This document shows, one piece after another, positions 10,601 to 19,455 of a stretch of 64,000 nt of DNA. The notes beneath the pieces were generated by a model. It did no database searches, had not been told where the DNA came from, and saw only the letters and a program-made list of their open reading frames with translations. The position numbers were made by a program, and so were the translations under genes. Origin of the DNA: Prolixibacteraceae bacterium UBA6029 (GTDB lineage: Bacteria; Bacteroidota; Bacteroidia; Bacteroidales; Prolixibacteraceae); the NCBI GenBank assembly GCA_002429385.1, contig DIZL01000052.1, positions 31,574 to 95,573 of the forward strand, written 5' to 3'. Positions within the stretch are counted from its first letter, which is position 1. Each line of letters opens with the position of its first letter.

Positions 10601-13600
10601 ACAGGGGTTGCAATACATACATCTCCTGTATTTCCCCCAGGGTTAGTCGCGGTAACGGTGTAAGTTCCCGGTGCAAGGTTGTCTGCACCTACGGTTTTTC
10701 CGTCTGCATCTTTTATAACTACCGTTCCGTTTGATGTTGAACTGATAAAGCCATCGGCTGAACCGTTACATGAAACATTGGTTGCTGTTGCTGTTAAGGT
10801 AACTGCATCAGGTTGAGTAATTGTGACTACAACCGGAGTAGCTGAACATGTTGCTGCCTGGTTGCCTGGGCTGGTTGCATACACGGTGTATGTCCCAGGG
10901 GCAAGTCCTTTTGCTGATGTGACGTTTCCGTCTGCATCTTTTATAACTACCGTTCCGTTTGATGTTGAACTGATAAAGCCATCGGCTGAACCGTTACATG
11001 AAACATTGGTTGCTATTGCTGTTAAGGTAACTGCATCAGGTTGAGTAATTGTGAAATTATTAATTTCAAATATACAATCGTTGGCATCTTTAACTTTAAC
11101 TGGATAAGTTGCTGCAGTCAAACCAGTAAATACATTACTGATCTGATAATTGGTTCCATTATCTTTTGAATATTGAAGACTACCTGTTCCGCCAGCAGCC
11201 GTTATCGTGATCTGACCATCGTTACCGCCATAACAACTTACATTGGTATGGGTTTCACTGGCTGTAATAGCCGAAGGAGTTGTAATTGTTATCGGTGTCG
11301 CTATTGATGGACAAAGTGTAGCATCTTTTACTACAATCTGGTAATCACCTGGTGCCAGATTACTGAAAACATTACTCGTCTGGAAATTGCTACCATTATC
11401 TTTTGAATATTGTATCGTTCCAGTTCCGCTTGCAGTTAACGTTATCTCTCCATCAGATGCTGTTGCGCAGCTAATATCTGAACCATGATAACTGGTCTTT
11501 ATAACGCTGCTGATTATTGGCAGATCGTTTACTGTTACAGTAGTCTCAACACTCACCGTATTGGGGCAATTAGGCGTAACACCTTTGTCTGTAATGGAAG
11601 TTAATGTATAATTTGTAGATGGAGCGGATGGTATGACACTAACCGTTCCTCCGCTGGCGATATCGGAATAAGTGGTTCCATTAATAACCAAGTCAAAAGG
11701 CCCGGTGCCTGAAGTTTTGGTAAATGTCAGGAGAGCATTGCTTCCCAAACAGACAGGCCCGTTGTTGCTTAATGTCCCTGTTGACAATGCGTTTATGGTT
11801 ACCGCATAATTTGCCGATATTGCAGTGCAGTGATTTGGACTACCATCAGTAACCGTATAGGTAATATTGGCGATTCCTGGTGATATTGGTGATACAACAC
11901 CTGTATTGCTAACAGTCGCTTTTGAAACATCCGATGAAGCCCAGGTATAAGATAGTGTTCCTGTTCCACTTGCATTTGAAGTCAATGCTAAGGTGTTACC
12001 CATACAAACTGCATTTCCTCCGGAAATTGTACCGGCAGTTGGCAAATTATTAACCGTTACTGCAACGTTACTGGTGTTTATACAACCATTACTACTCGTT
12101 ACTGTCACTTGATAATTAGTTGGAACTATGGGCGAAACAGTAATATTGTTATTAGTTACCAAAGGCGTAACTGCTGTGCCTGGAAGACCAGCAGAAGTCC
12201 CGGAAGGTGTTGCAGTCCATGAGTAAGAATTTATCCCTATTGCCTGAACCTGAAAGTTATCAAGATTTAAACTTACACTACCATTTGTTGCACCGCTTGC
12301 AGAAACCTGAAAGGCTAAAGAATTTGGATTGTCGATGCTGCCTGGCAATGTGAATAGTGCTTCTGCGTAATTTCCACTATTTCCTATTGTGGATGAGCCT
12401 ATATTCGTAAAAGCTCCATCATTTAAACTATACAGCAAATTAACTGTTTTATAACCCGCTGTTCCTAATGATGATATCTGAAAATATACCTTGAATGTTT
12501 TATATTTTGAAAGCGCAGAGCTACCTGTTAATGAGAATGTCCAGCCCTTACTCGAATTAATTACACTATTCAAATGAAGCGCATTTCCACTTGTTGAATT
12601 AGCTGTAAAAGCATTTGCACCAGTTGCAGTAGCTGAACTACTGGTTAAAAAACCGTCAGTGCCTGTGACGACACTCGTAATCCCCAAAGCAAGCGAAGGA
12701 CTTAATGCCCCATAGGAATTTCCACTGTTAAAATCATAATTAACAATAGTAGTAGCCGTTGCGGCAGGCGCCGTTACCACCAGGTTGCTTGAACTTCCCA
12801 TACAAATAACTGAAGGAGTTGCTGTAATTGAAGTAATGGTTGGCAATTCATTTACCCTAAATGTTCCGTTATTATATGTTATGTTGTAGTTACCTATTCC
12901 TATACCTGCTGCTGCAGATGGAATAATGCTATAAGGTGATCCAGCAATAGTTGCAGACGATGGAGTTCCTGCACTGCTTAATGTAACACTTGATACAGTA
13001 TTTTCATTTACTAAACCACTTGTGGTAAATTCATTTCCGGCAAAGGTGAATGTCTGACCTAAGCACTTTGATTGATTTGTGGCGGTAATGGTTAATGCTT
13101 TTTTGTTAATTGTAAAAATCCCATCACAAGTCTTTGTATTAGATCCAGTCGCAGTAACTGTGAAAGAAGAATTTGTTACTGCAACAGCATTTGTAGTAGT
13201 AGTTAAAGTGAGAGTAGATGTCTTGACGTCTACTTCATTTAAAGCATTACCAAAATTCACTGGTGATGGATCAAAGGCGGCTGTTACTCCAGTAGGAAGA
13301 GTAGATATAGATAAAGTTGCAGCCATATTATACCCATGAGAACTTTTTGTTACAGTAATTGTATAAGTAATTGTTCCTGCAGTACCGTAATTAGTATTTC
13401 TGCTAGCTGTTGATATTGTAACGCTTGACAAAGTAGTTGCAGCATCCGTATAAGTTGTCTCAGCATGCTTACCAGATGTTTTTCCCGTAGCTGTCAATAA
13501 AAACGTTTCGCCTAAATCCCATGAGGCAACCTGGTAAGTTACATCCTGAATGTTTCCAGATCCATCAGCAAGGATATTTACATACTGTGTAGGATGGTTG

Positions 13601-14010
13601 GTAAATACCGTATGCTTAATGACACAGGCCACCGTTTCGCCGGCCTGCCAACCAGCACCCCTAATGGTAACAGTTTCGCCCGGTGCATAATCAGTTTTAT
13701 CGGTTGTCACGGTCTGTGACATCGCCATCGTTCCCGACAGCAAAAACATGGCTATCAGCAAGGCAAAGAACAGGACAGTTTTTGTGAACAACATTTGCAC
13801 CAACGAATCGGGACGGGCAATTGGGTTAGGTTCACGGACAATTGCGCCAGCAGTAGCAAAAATTGCTTTATTTGTTGTCCGGTCAGCCAGTTGGCTGACA
13901 GATTGAATAAGGTAAAGTGATTTCATATCAATAGTTTTTTGGTTAAATTCAGAGTAGGTGTTCCCGGCAGAGAGACCCGTAGGGACTGGTAAAAAGTAAT
14001 TGTGCTTCAT
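7684..14010 (-). CDS. T9SS-secreted SprB-repeat/cohesin/dockerin-like giant surface protein
   Basis: 2108 residues from the first ATG, but the signal peptide begins at residue 73 (MLFTKTVLFFALLIAMFLLS), so the true start may be 13794 or the ATG at 13926. Order: N-terminal beta domain with YAPGETVTIRGAGWQAGE; Ig/MBG-like domains (KKALTITA); a 2-part jelly-roll segment; at least six SprB repeats (pattern VSCNGSADGFI); then cohesin-like domain, regulatory beta domain, dockerin-like segment (INSTDAA, INTNDALRIQKFF), second cohesin-like domain, and T9SS type-A signal (ISNYPNPFSNSTTVAY). SprB repeats are known from the gliding adhesin SprB, so an adhesin role is likely; this is inference from domains. 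Confidence 0.87.
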   Translation of the reverse strand: MKHNYFLPVPTGLSAGNTYSEFNQKTIDMKSLYLIQSVSQLADRTTNKAIFATAGAIVREPNPIARPDSLVQMLFTKTVLFFALLIAMFLLSGTMAMSQTVTTDKTDYAPGETVTIRGAGWQAGETVACVIKHTVFTNHPTQYVNILADGSGNIQDVTYQVASWDLGETFLLTATGKTSGKHAETTYTDAATTLSSVTISTASRNTNYGTAGTITYTITVTKSSHGYNMAATLSISTLPTGVTAAFDPSPVNFGNALNEVDVKTSTLTLTTTTNAVAVTNSSFTVTATGSNTKTCDGIFTINKKALTITATNQSKCLGQTFTFAGNEFTTSGLVNENTVSSVTLSSAGTPSSATIAGSPYSIIPSAAAGIGIGNYNITYNNGTFRVNELPTITSITATPSVICMGSSSNLVVTAPAATATTIVNYDFNSGNSYGALSPSLALGITSVVTGTDGFLTSSSATATGANAFTANSTSGNALHLNSVINSSKGWTFSLTGSSALSKYKTFKVYFQISSLGTAGYKTVNLLYSLNDGAFTNIGSSTIGNSGNYAEALFTLPGSIDNPNSLAFQVSASGATNGSVSLNLDNFQVQAIGINSYSWTATPSGTSAGLPGTAVTPLVTNNNITVSPIVPTNYQVTVTSSNGCINTSNVAVTVNNLPTAGTISGGNAVCMGNTLALTSNASGTGTLSYTWASSDVSKATVSNTGVVSPISPGIANITYTVTDGSPNHCTAISANYAVTINALSTGTLSNNGPVCLGSNALLTFTKTSGTGPFDLVINGTTYSDIASGGTVSVIPSAPSTNYTLTSITDKGVTPNCPNTVSVETTVTVNDLPIISSVIKTSYHGSDISCATASDGEITLTASGTGTIQYSKDNGSNFQTSNVFSNLAPGDYQIVVKDATLCPSIATPITITTPSAITASETHTNVSCYGGNDGQITITAAGGTGSLQYSKDNGTNYQISNVFTGLTAATYPVKVKDANDCIFEINNFTITQPDAVTLTAIATNVSCNGSADGFISSTSNGTVVIKDADGNVTSAKGLAPGTYTVYATSPGNQAATCSATPVVVTITQPDAVTLTATATNVSCNGSADGFISSTSNGTVVIKDADGKTVGADNLAPGTYTVTATNPGGNTGDVCIATPVTFVISEPDLLVSGIVEWMDAACHGSNTGDATIAASGGTEPYAYLWSDPLGQTTVTANLAAGVYTVTVTDRNGCSATSETVTILQPDAIAVGDISKTDVSCNGGSNGSITLGTISGGYSWNSYVYTWTTNDGAIPSGQENNQNLSGLTAGIYNYSVTNDYECTPATGSVTIIEPVEITLTSVTPSISLACAEENLSFTTTGLIPSVNTTFTYTLNPGNIKGTITAMTQTDGTFTFPAETYPAGTYNFMVNTVSVNGCTIIFDMETIFTVKPTPTINAGNDQTVCADIITVKMTGYSVGGGATTGVWTGGTGSWLGDVYTPTVAEKLAGSVELTYTIIGAAPCANVSDKMIVNFNPIPTAPIVDIVDNFNGTSMLTAGNYTGDLLWSTNEISPSITVSTGGIYTVTQTLNGCTSPAGSVTVLQTPNTIIQAASQVSCGVYKVDVTVQDFTNVGAISLKLNYDPLVMAYQSADINPLIKEPIFDGNNAIGQFSFSYSGIGINLSKDAVLFTLHFSTLPTVASETNTSLTWSHVTAECEYAGPGGVPVYFSTFDDKTITVNTCSISGTLKYNNPAETPMNLVELTLSPGNAKVVTDVDGKYSFTGLHDGLYTIAVTDNKKDVGYINSTDAAIANAWVTSGGTIEYVQFLAGDVAENNLYINTNDALRIQKFFVNGLAFDKAPWVYWEKGVTINNNFSTPKPANFNVTLSGASEVGYDLYGMCTGDFNGSFTPTKTKSTSSSLMLISAGNMQVGVNQKFELLLRTGTSMELGAVSMILRIPSGLVNVQDVLVNGSPVAADWAVNGDELRIGWYSSTPVYVAENSSLLTLKLMTTETFTPGQSIDLALAFDPLNELADGNFKVINGVKLEVSHVGNLTVDITDHLDYTGLTISNYPNPFSNSTTVAYTLPVDGKVSIIVYNELEQSVMTLIDANQHAGQYTIPMNSSVLRPGIYVGKLRLSVNKVELMSIVKLNVHK
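10697..11054 (-). repeat. 130-bp near-perfect direct repeat inside the SprB region
   Basis: 10697-10826 and 10925-11054 are the same 130 bp with one visible mismatch, spaced 228 bp (76 codons). Neighbouring SprB units are far less alike, so this is a recent in-frame duplication or gene conversion. Confidence 0.88.
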
Positions 14011-15185
14011 GGAATTGGTTTTATGTATTTAGGAAATTGTCATTGTCTGCCCGACATAGTCGGGGGAAAAGCGATGCTCTGAGTGATTGGTGCATCAGGC
14101 TTGTCGAAATGTCGTAAGGCTAGGAATCAGTTTGGTGGAGTTCAACCCTGCCCATCCTGATAACCATATGCACAGGCGGGGGTTGCACTCTCTAAAATGA
14201 AATCCTCTATGAACGAACCACTTAAACGCTAATGTTTTTATGCTGAAGAAGCCAGCGGGCTAGTGATATTAAGGTTAAGGAACATGGGGTTGATCTGAGT
14301 TACTAAGAGGTTTAAATATTTCTATGTGTTCTATGTGTTTATTTTTTCTTGGTTTATATTTAAACCATTCGTTGCAAGGGCTTATAAAACTGCCCGGGTT
14401 TAGAGGCCGGGCAGGTTTCACAAAATGCAGAAGCGAGCGCTTCTTAAGAATATAACGGGAATTTAGGGAAACAGAATATCAAATTACAACAATTTTAAGC
14501 TGCTAACTAATGGTTCACCAGCTGAGTAAGCGGCGAAACGAACCCCGAATCATCGGGGTTCATTCACCGAATTAATCAAAAACTTACCATGAGAAAGCGT
14601 AGATAGATTATTTATCAGGGATTCCACCCCCTTATCACTTCAAAGCGCCTGGACCCGTAATCGTTAAGACATCCGATCAGCAAGGATGGGATATTTAACG
14701 CTTCGAAAGATTACGGGTTGAATGACGGAAATTTGATGCTTATCGGCTGACAGAACCACAAAGTAAATCCTACTGCCAACCACAATTGACTGTGGCAACA
14801 CCGATGAAATAATGATTTGAAATATATCCTGAAGAATCTAAATCACGAATCAATAAATTCCTCCGATCAAAAAGAGAAGCAATCAAACATTAACTATCTG
14901 TTAAGTTCAATTGCCATGATTAAATTTACGACACTATATTCTAATTTAAATATAAAATGTTAAAAATTATTGCAATTTGTTTTCAGTCTAAATAACAAAC
15001 TATTAAATATATGGGGTTACCTCATCACCAGCTATTTCAACAACAGAAGAACCATTTATACTTCATGGGTTTTTAGGTCGCCTGCAACCAATTTCATCAA
15101 TTTCCAGGGTATAACTATTCAAAATTCGGGTATTTAAACTGTAAAATGGTATACAGGATTGAACATTTGCTATACTCCGAAAAGA
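14011..15185. other. Non-coding stretch with scattered hairpins
   Basis: No convincing gene on either strand. Visible structure: CCCGAC/GTCGGG hairpin near 14052-14067; a strong hairpin at 14387-14418 (AAACTGCCCGG with CCGGGCAGGTTT, one bulge); GAACCCCGA/TCGGGGTTC at about 14540-14561; and a half copy of the dispersed palindromic element at 14271-14314. The rest is AT-rich sequence with frequent stops in all frames. Confidence 0.6.
14271..14314 (+). repeat. Half copy of dispersed palindromic element
   Basis: The stretch AAGGTTAAGG...GAGTTACTAAGAGGTTTA aligns with the right arm of the elements at 16.6, 21.3 and 33.6 kb, which carry AAGGTTG...GTTACTAAGGTT. The left arm is absent here. Confidence 0.5.
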
Positions 15186-15617
15186 CTAAGAATAAGAAGG
15201 GGTGTAATCCTCCACCAGGCAGATGGGGCATGATTTATTTTTGAATTTTTCTGAGTGGGATAACTTGTTGGTTGGGTGTATATGCTGTACAGAATCAGGC
15301 TTAAAAAGCATGACCACTTTTACTATTATACCAGAATTAAAATCAGTACAAACGGCAAACAGTACCTTTCCGTTTTGAGTAGCTGAACTGGTCCATATCT
15401 GATTGCCAAAAACAACCGGGGAGGACCATGCTACTCCCCAAATCTCAGTTTTCCATAAAAAAGTATTGGTTTCACTCCAAGTGACTGGAGCATTTTAGCA
15501 AAGCGAATGCCCATCGGGATTGCTTCCTCGTAAATGGGTCCAATTTTCATGACTTTGGGCAAATACAAGTGAAAAATTTAGGACAAAAAGCAGAAAGGTT
15601 GAAAGTTTCAGGTTCAT
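15186..15617 (-). pseudogene. Decayed PQQ-like beta-propeller protein gene
   Basis: ATG at 15615-15617 opens a signal peptide (MNLKLSTFLLFVLNFSLVFA) followed by ENWTHLRGSNPDGHSLC, then an in-frame TAA at 15495-15497. The same frame resumes with WSETNTFLWKTEI, VAWSSPVVFGNQIWT and a region ending HIHPTN, then loses similarity and stops at 15186-15188. These phrases match the N-terminus of PQQ/BamB-like beta-propeller proteins, which have several hundred residues. One nonsense mutation plus loss of about three quarters of the gene makes it a remnant. Confidence 0.72.
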
Positions 15618-15921
15618 TGGTAGTTATTTAGGAAGCGTGAAGATGCGATTTTTTATCAATTTATCGAAATATAGCTCTCCCAAAAAAATCAAATCTTCTT
15701 TACAACCGGCAGTTAACAAAGAATCGCATAGATATCAGATCATCAAGACGATGTCTGAATAAGAAACAGATTTTAATATACGAATTTTAATAGCGCATGT
15801 CGGAATCTCAAACGTTGGAATTATAAAACCCAGACAGCACGGAAAATATAAATACTTAAATATATTTTATTATTAATATTATTTATTACAATTACACGAT
15901 AAAACACTAAAAAATCTTATT

Positions 15922-16392
15922 ATGAAAAAATCTACTTTTTCCTTAATTTTATTTTTAAGCATTTCTACAATCTTTGTTTCGTGTACTAAAAAGCAAGTTG
16001 ATCAACTTACGACACAATCAATGACAGCCAATATTGGCACCACAGCTTATACTGCGAAGGTGGTAGTTGGACAAAGTGATCCAAATCCCAATGCAGCTTG
16101 GGCAGGAAAAACAGAAGTTACTATCACTGGCAGCAATGGGAATAGCTATATTGTTGTAGCCATAATGAATTGGAATGAAAACAATCCCGCATTTGATTAC
16201 AGTTTCAGCAGCCCCAATCAAACAGCAATCGGTGGATACAATTCCGGTTCAGGATCTGATGATCCAATTGTATCAGGAACACTTCACCTGACAACAAGTT
16301 TTGCTGGTGTATACATAGAGGGGACTTTTGATTTTACCACACAAGCGGGAGTACATGTAAGCAACGGATATTATTATGCAAAAATAAAGTAA
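15922..16392 (+). CDS. Small uncharacterised lipoprotein
   Basis: 156 residues. The N-terminus MKKSTFSLILFLSISTIFVSC ends in a lipobox-like sequence with Cys at about position 21, so it is probably exported and lipid-anchored. The mature part is beta-rich and lacks further cysteines; it has the phrases TAYTAKVVVGQ, GGYNSGSGSDDPIVSGTLHLTT and EGTFDFTTQ, as in small Bacteroidota lipoproteins of unknown role that share a beta-sandwich of about 130 residues. I do not recognise a specific family. It is a single-gene unit with its own AT-rich upstream region and a strong hairpin 37 bp after the stop. Confidence 0.75.
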   Translation: MKKSTFSLILFLSISTIFVSCTKKQVDQLTTQSMTANIGTTAYTAKVVVGQSDPNPNAAWAGKTEVTITGSNGNSYIVVAIMNWNENNPAFDYSFSSPNQTAIGGYNSGSGSDDPIVSGTLHLTTSFAGVYIEGTFDFTTQAGVHVSNGYYYAKIK

Positions 16393-16428
16393 TGTAGTCG
16401 GATGACGTCAGATATCGTTCTAACAGCA

Positions 16429-16467
16429 CAATCCTGAGTTTTCGAAATATCCGAAAACTCAGGATTG
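16429..16467 (+). terminator. Strong hairpin after the lipoprotein gene
   Basis: CAATCCTGAGTTTTCG (16429-16444) pairs perfectly over 16 bp with CGAAAACTCAGGATTG (16452-16467), loop 7 nt. The tail is A-rich rather than T-rich on the plus strand. Confidence 0.65.
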
Positions 16468-16483
16468 ATAAAGAAGGTTAATT

Positions 16484-16789
16484 CGGCTCTATAACGTTTG
16501 GGGTGGGTAGCTTTCTTTTTCCATGGATATATGGTTGGTAAGGTTATTTTTTTTGAAAGAATCTTACTTTTTTTTATCAGATCTTAGTAACTTGATCAAC
16601 CACTACAACCTAAATCTTATTTATCTTATGAAAATAGAGGCCAATTGTAAGATAAATAAGATTGGGCTCTGGGGGCTTTGCAGGGTTACTAAGGTTGAAT
16701 TAAAAAAAGTAAGATTTTTAATCCCGAATACTCGGGACTATTTATTTCTATGTTTATTACCTCTACCCACCCAAAACGTTATAGAGCCG
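16484..16789. repeat. Dispersed palindromic element, copy 1
   Basis: Outer arms 16484-16510 and 16763-16789 pair over 27 bp with one mismatch. Inside, AATCTTATTTATCTTA (16613-16628) pairs perfectly with 16648-16663, and CTTAGTAACTTG on the left mirrors GTTACTAAGG on the right. Positions 16685-16721 are identical over 37 bp to 21372-21408. The element fills the gap between convergent genes. A 107-codon open frame across it is a by-product of the palindrome. Confidence 0.82.
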
Positions 16790-16842
16790 TTAATTCTGAT
16801 AATAAAGACTATAAATAGCCGTAGAATTCGATCAATTCATTG

Positions 16843-18297
16843 TTAGTGTATATTTTCAAGGACATCGACCAATAGTTTCCAGAATTTATCCACCGTTACA
16901 ATACTGATTCGTTCGTCAGGCGAATGTGCTCCGCGAATGGTCGGGCCAAAGGAAACCATATCGAGTTCCGGGTATTTTTCAAGAAACAAGCCACATTCGA
17001 GACCAGCATGAATGGATTTAATCAGTGGCTCATTGCCAAAAAGCTTTTTATAGGATTTGGCCGCAATTTTTGCAACAGCTGAATCCGGATTTGGGATCCA
17101 TCCCGGATAACCATCCGAATGTGCGACCTGTGCTCCGGCCAATAACATGAGCGACTCAATCATTGTGGCAGCCATGTATTTCCGGCTGTCGATTTCGCTA
17201 CGCTGACTGGTCGTTACCGCTATCTGATTATTTTCTGTAAATTTCACAGAAGCCAGATTTGTCGATGTTTCAACCATGCCAGGCATCCGGCTGCTCATTT
17301 CCAGGACGCCATGCGGGCAGGCAGCGATTAACTTCAACAAGCGGGACTGGCAATCCTGATCAATTACAAATTCAGGCAGATTGACTGATTGGTGTTGTAA
17401 TTTCAGGTTGGGTTCAGAAATTTCGTATTCAAATTCCATTTCAGTGGAAAAGACATTCCATTCCACAATGAGGTTTTCCTTCTGTGAATGAGGAAGAACC
17501 ACCACAGCGAATGCCTCACGGGCTATGGCATTGCGAAGATTTCCACCATTAAATGCGGCAATTCTTACTTTCATTTTCCCGGCTGCATCCTGCAAAAAAC
17601 GATTCAGGATTTTATTGGCATTGCCGCGGTTTTTATTGATATCATCACCCGAATGGCCACCCATAAGACCTTTCACTTCAAGTTTTATGGCAAAGGAACC
17701 AGCAGGCGGAACTTCCGGAGAATAATTTAAAATTCCAACCGTATCAATTCCACCGGCACAGCCAATAAATAATTCGCCCTCATCCTCCGAGTCCAGGTTT
17801 AGCAGGGTATACCCGCTTAAAAATCCAGCCTGCAAGGCAAAGGCTCCGGAAAGACCGGTCTCTTCATCGACGGTAAATAAACACTCAATTGGACCGTGAG
17901 ACAAATTGGCAGCCGTAAGCACAGCCATCTGAGCAGCCATGCCAATGCCATCATCAGATCCAAGAGTTGTTCCTTCTGCCCTCACCCAGCCATCATCGAC
18001 AAAAGCTTTGATCGCATCGGATTCGAAATCATGCAGGGTATCACTGTTTTTTTCGCAAACCATGTCAATGTGCGACTGCAGGATGACCACCTGATCCTTT
18101 TCGCGACCTGGAGTGGCTGGTTTGTGGATGAGCACATTACCGATCTGGTCCTGACTGGCCTTCAGTTCATGTTTCTCAGCAAAATCCAACAAAAACCGGA
18201 TGATCTTTTCTTCCTTTTTTGAAGGGCGTGGAATCTGGCAAATATCTTCGAAGTAGCTCCACAAAGGCTGTGGAGACAGCTTGTTTAAATGTTTCAT
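16843..18297 (-). CDS. pepD: Cytosol non-specific dipeptidase / aminoacyl-histidine dipeptidase (M20C)
   Basis: 484 residues from ATG at 18295-18297; an upstream ATG in frame (18330) adds 11 residues without family support, since members begin close to the motif LSPQPLWSYFEDICQIPRPS. Metal and catalytic motifs of family M20 are present: SHIDMV (about 69-74), SDDGIGMA (about 113), VDEETG with the catalytic Glu (about 141), GGHSGDDI (about 212) and HSPDERIS near the C-terminus (about 458). It hydrolyses dipeptides, including Xaa-His, with zinc in the cytoplasm. Followed upstream on the same strand by mazG after 146 bp. Confidence 0.92.
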   Translation of the reverse strand: MKHLNKLSPQPLWSYFEDICQIPRPSKKEEKIIRFLLDFAEKHELKASQDQIGNVLIHKPATPGREKDQVVILQSHIDMVCEKNSDTLHDFESDAIKAFVDDGWVRAEGTTLGSDDGIGMAAQMAVLTAANLSHGPIECLFTVDEETGLSGAFALQAGFLSGYTLLNLDSEDEGELFIGCAGGIDTVGILNYSPEVPPAGSFAIKLEVKGLMGGHSGDDINKNRGNANKILNRFLQDAAGKMKVRIAAFNGGNLRNAIAREAFAVVVLPHSQKENLIVEWNVFSTEMEFEYEISEPNLKLQHQSVNLPEFVIDQDCQSRLLKLIAACPHGVLEMSSRMPGMVETSTNLASVKFTENNQIAVTTSQRSEIDSRKYMAATMIESLMLLAGAQVAHSDGYPGWIPNPDSAVAKIAAKSYKKLFGNEPLIKSIHAGLECGLFLEKYPELDMVSFGPTIRGAHSPDERISIVTVDKFWKLLVDVLENIH

Positions 18298-18443
18298 ATG
18301 TTCTGTTTTTCGACAGTCTAAATTTACCAAATATTTTGATAATTCCGAAAGGTAATAGATATAAAGAATCCACTGTTTTAGAAGTCTGGATTCTTAATTT
18401 TACAAATTGTCCAACTTTTTTATGAATGCACTAATTCATAGCC

Positions 18444-19223
18444 TTACAATCTTTCCAATCGTTTTGCTTCATCCCATATAACATCCATTTCTGCCAGACT
18501 CATTTTCTTCAAGTCCTTCCCCTTTTGTAAGGTTTGACTCTCGAGGTAATTAAACCGTTTGATAAACTTTAGATTCGTGCGCTCCAATGCCGTTTCAGGA
18601 TCAATTCCATACAACCGGGCAGCATTTACCATGGCAAAAAACAGATCGCCAAATTCACCTTCTATCTTGTCTTTATCCACATTCTCAATTTCAACACACA
18701 ATTCATAGATTTCTTCTTTCACTTTGTCCCAAACCTGCTCCTTGTATTCCCAATCGAACCCTACCCCACTTGCTTTTTCCTGAATCCGGTTTGCCTTGAC
18801 CATCGAAGGCATAGCTGCCGGAACACCTTCCAGTACCCGGGTATTCCCGCCTTTTTCAGACAGCTTCAATGTTTCCCAGTTTTGTTCAACTTCACGTGCA
18901 TTGGCAACATCAACCTCTCCAAAGACATGGGGATGACGGTAAATCAGTTTTTCGTTGATGGAATTCAGCACATCAGCCATATCGAAAGCGCCCTTTTCGG
19001 AACCAATCTTTGCATAAAAAACGATATGCAGCATAAGGTCTCCCAGTTCCTTTTTGATTCCATTCAAATCATTATTAAGAATGGCATCGGCCAGTTCATA
19101 AGTCTCTTCAATGGTCAGCTTTCGAAGAGACTCAAGCGTTTGCTCCCTGTCCCACGGACATTTCTTACGCAACTCGTCCATGATCTCCAACAGACGGGCA
19201 AAAGCAATCAGTTTATTGTTCAT
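18444..19223 (-). CDS. mazG: Nucleoside triphosphate pyrophosphohydrolase MazG
   Basis: 259 residues, the usual length for full MazG with two repeated domains. The first domain shows KKCPWDREQTLESLRKLTIEETYE and GDLMLHIVFYA, the EExxE...ExxD metal-binding arrangement; the second has the equivalent KEEIYELCVEIENV and GDLFFAMVN. MazG hydrolyses (d)NTPs to monophosphate and pyrophosphate, cleaning aberrant nucleotides and lowering ppGpp precursors. Lies between pepD and the isoprenoid-synthase-like gene, all on the minus strand, with gaps above 100 bp, so it may be a separate transcription unit. Confidence 0.93.
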   Translation of the reverse strand: MNNKLIAFARLLEIMDELRKKCPWDREQTLESLRKLTIEETYELADAILNNDLNGIKKELGDLMLHIVFYAKIGSEKGAFDMADVLNSINEKLIYRHPHVFGEVDVANAREVEQNWETLKLSEKGGNTRVLEGVPAAMPSMVKANRIQEKASGVGFDWEYKEQVWDKVKEEIYELCVEIENVDKDKIEGEFGDLFFAMVNAARLYGIDPETALERTNLKFIKRFNYLESQTLQKGKDLKKMSLAEMDVIWDEAKRLERL

Positions 19224-19455
19224 TTTTTATGCTATTATCTTTGTATTACACACACATCAGTTCATTCTCTTATTTCACCTGGATTTATAGTGTTCAAATC
19301 TGTAATAATTTTACAGTCCTCAATATTTCCGGCAGTCAAAGTTAGAAATTTGACGAACGAATCAAGTAATACATGTACCCCAAATATATATTTTTGAAAA
19401 TCCTTTAACCAGGAGAAATGGCATTCCTTTCCCAAACCATTATTTATCAACCCAT

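Noticed and set aside
16523..16846. 107-codon plus-strand open frame
   Set aside because: Lies wholly inside palindromic element copy 1; its sequence is low in complexity and mirrors the repeat arms.
19262..19450. 62-codon minus-strand open frame between mazG and the isoprenoid-synthase-like gene
   Set aside because: No recognisable pattern and no promoter or start context; the gap is better treated as non-coding.
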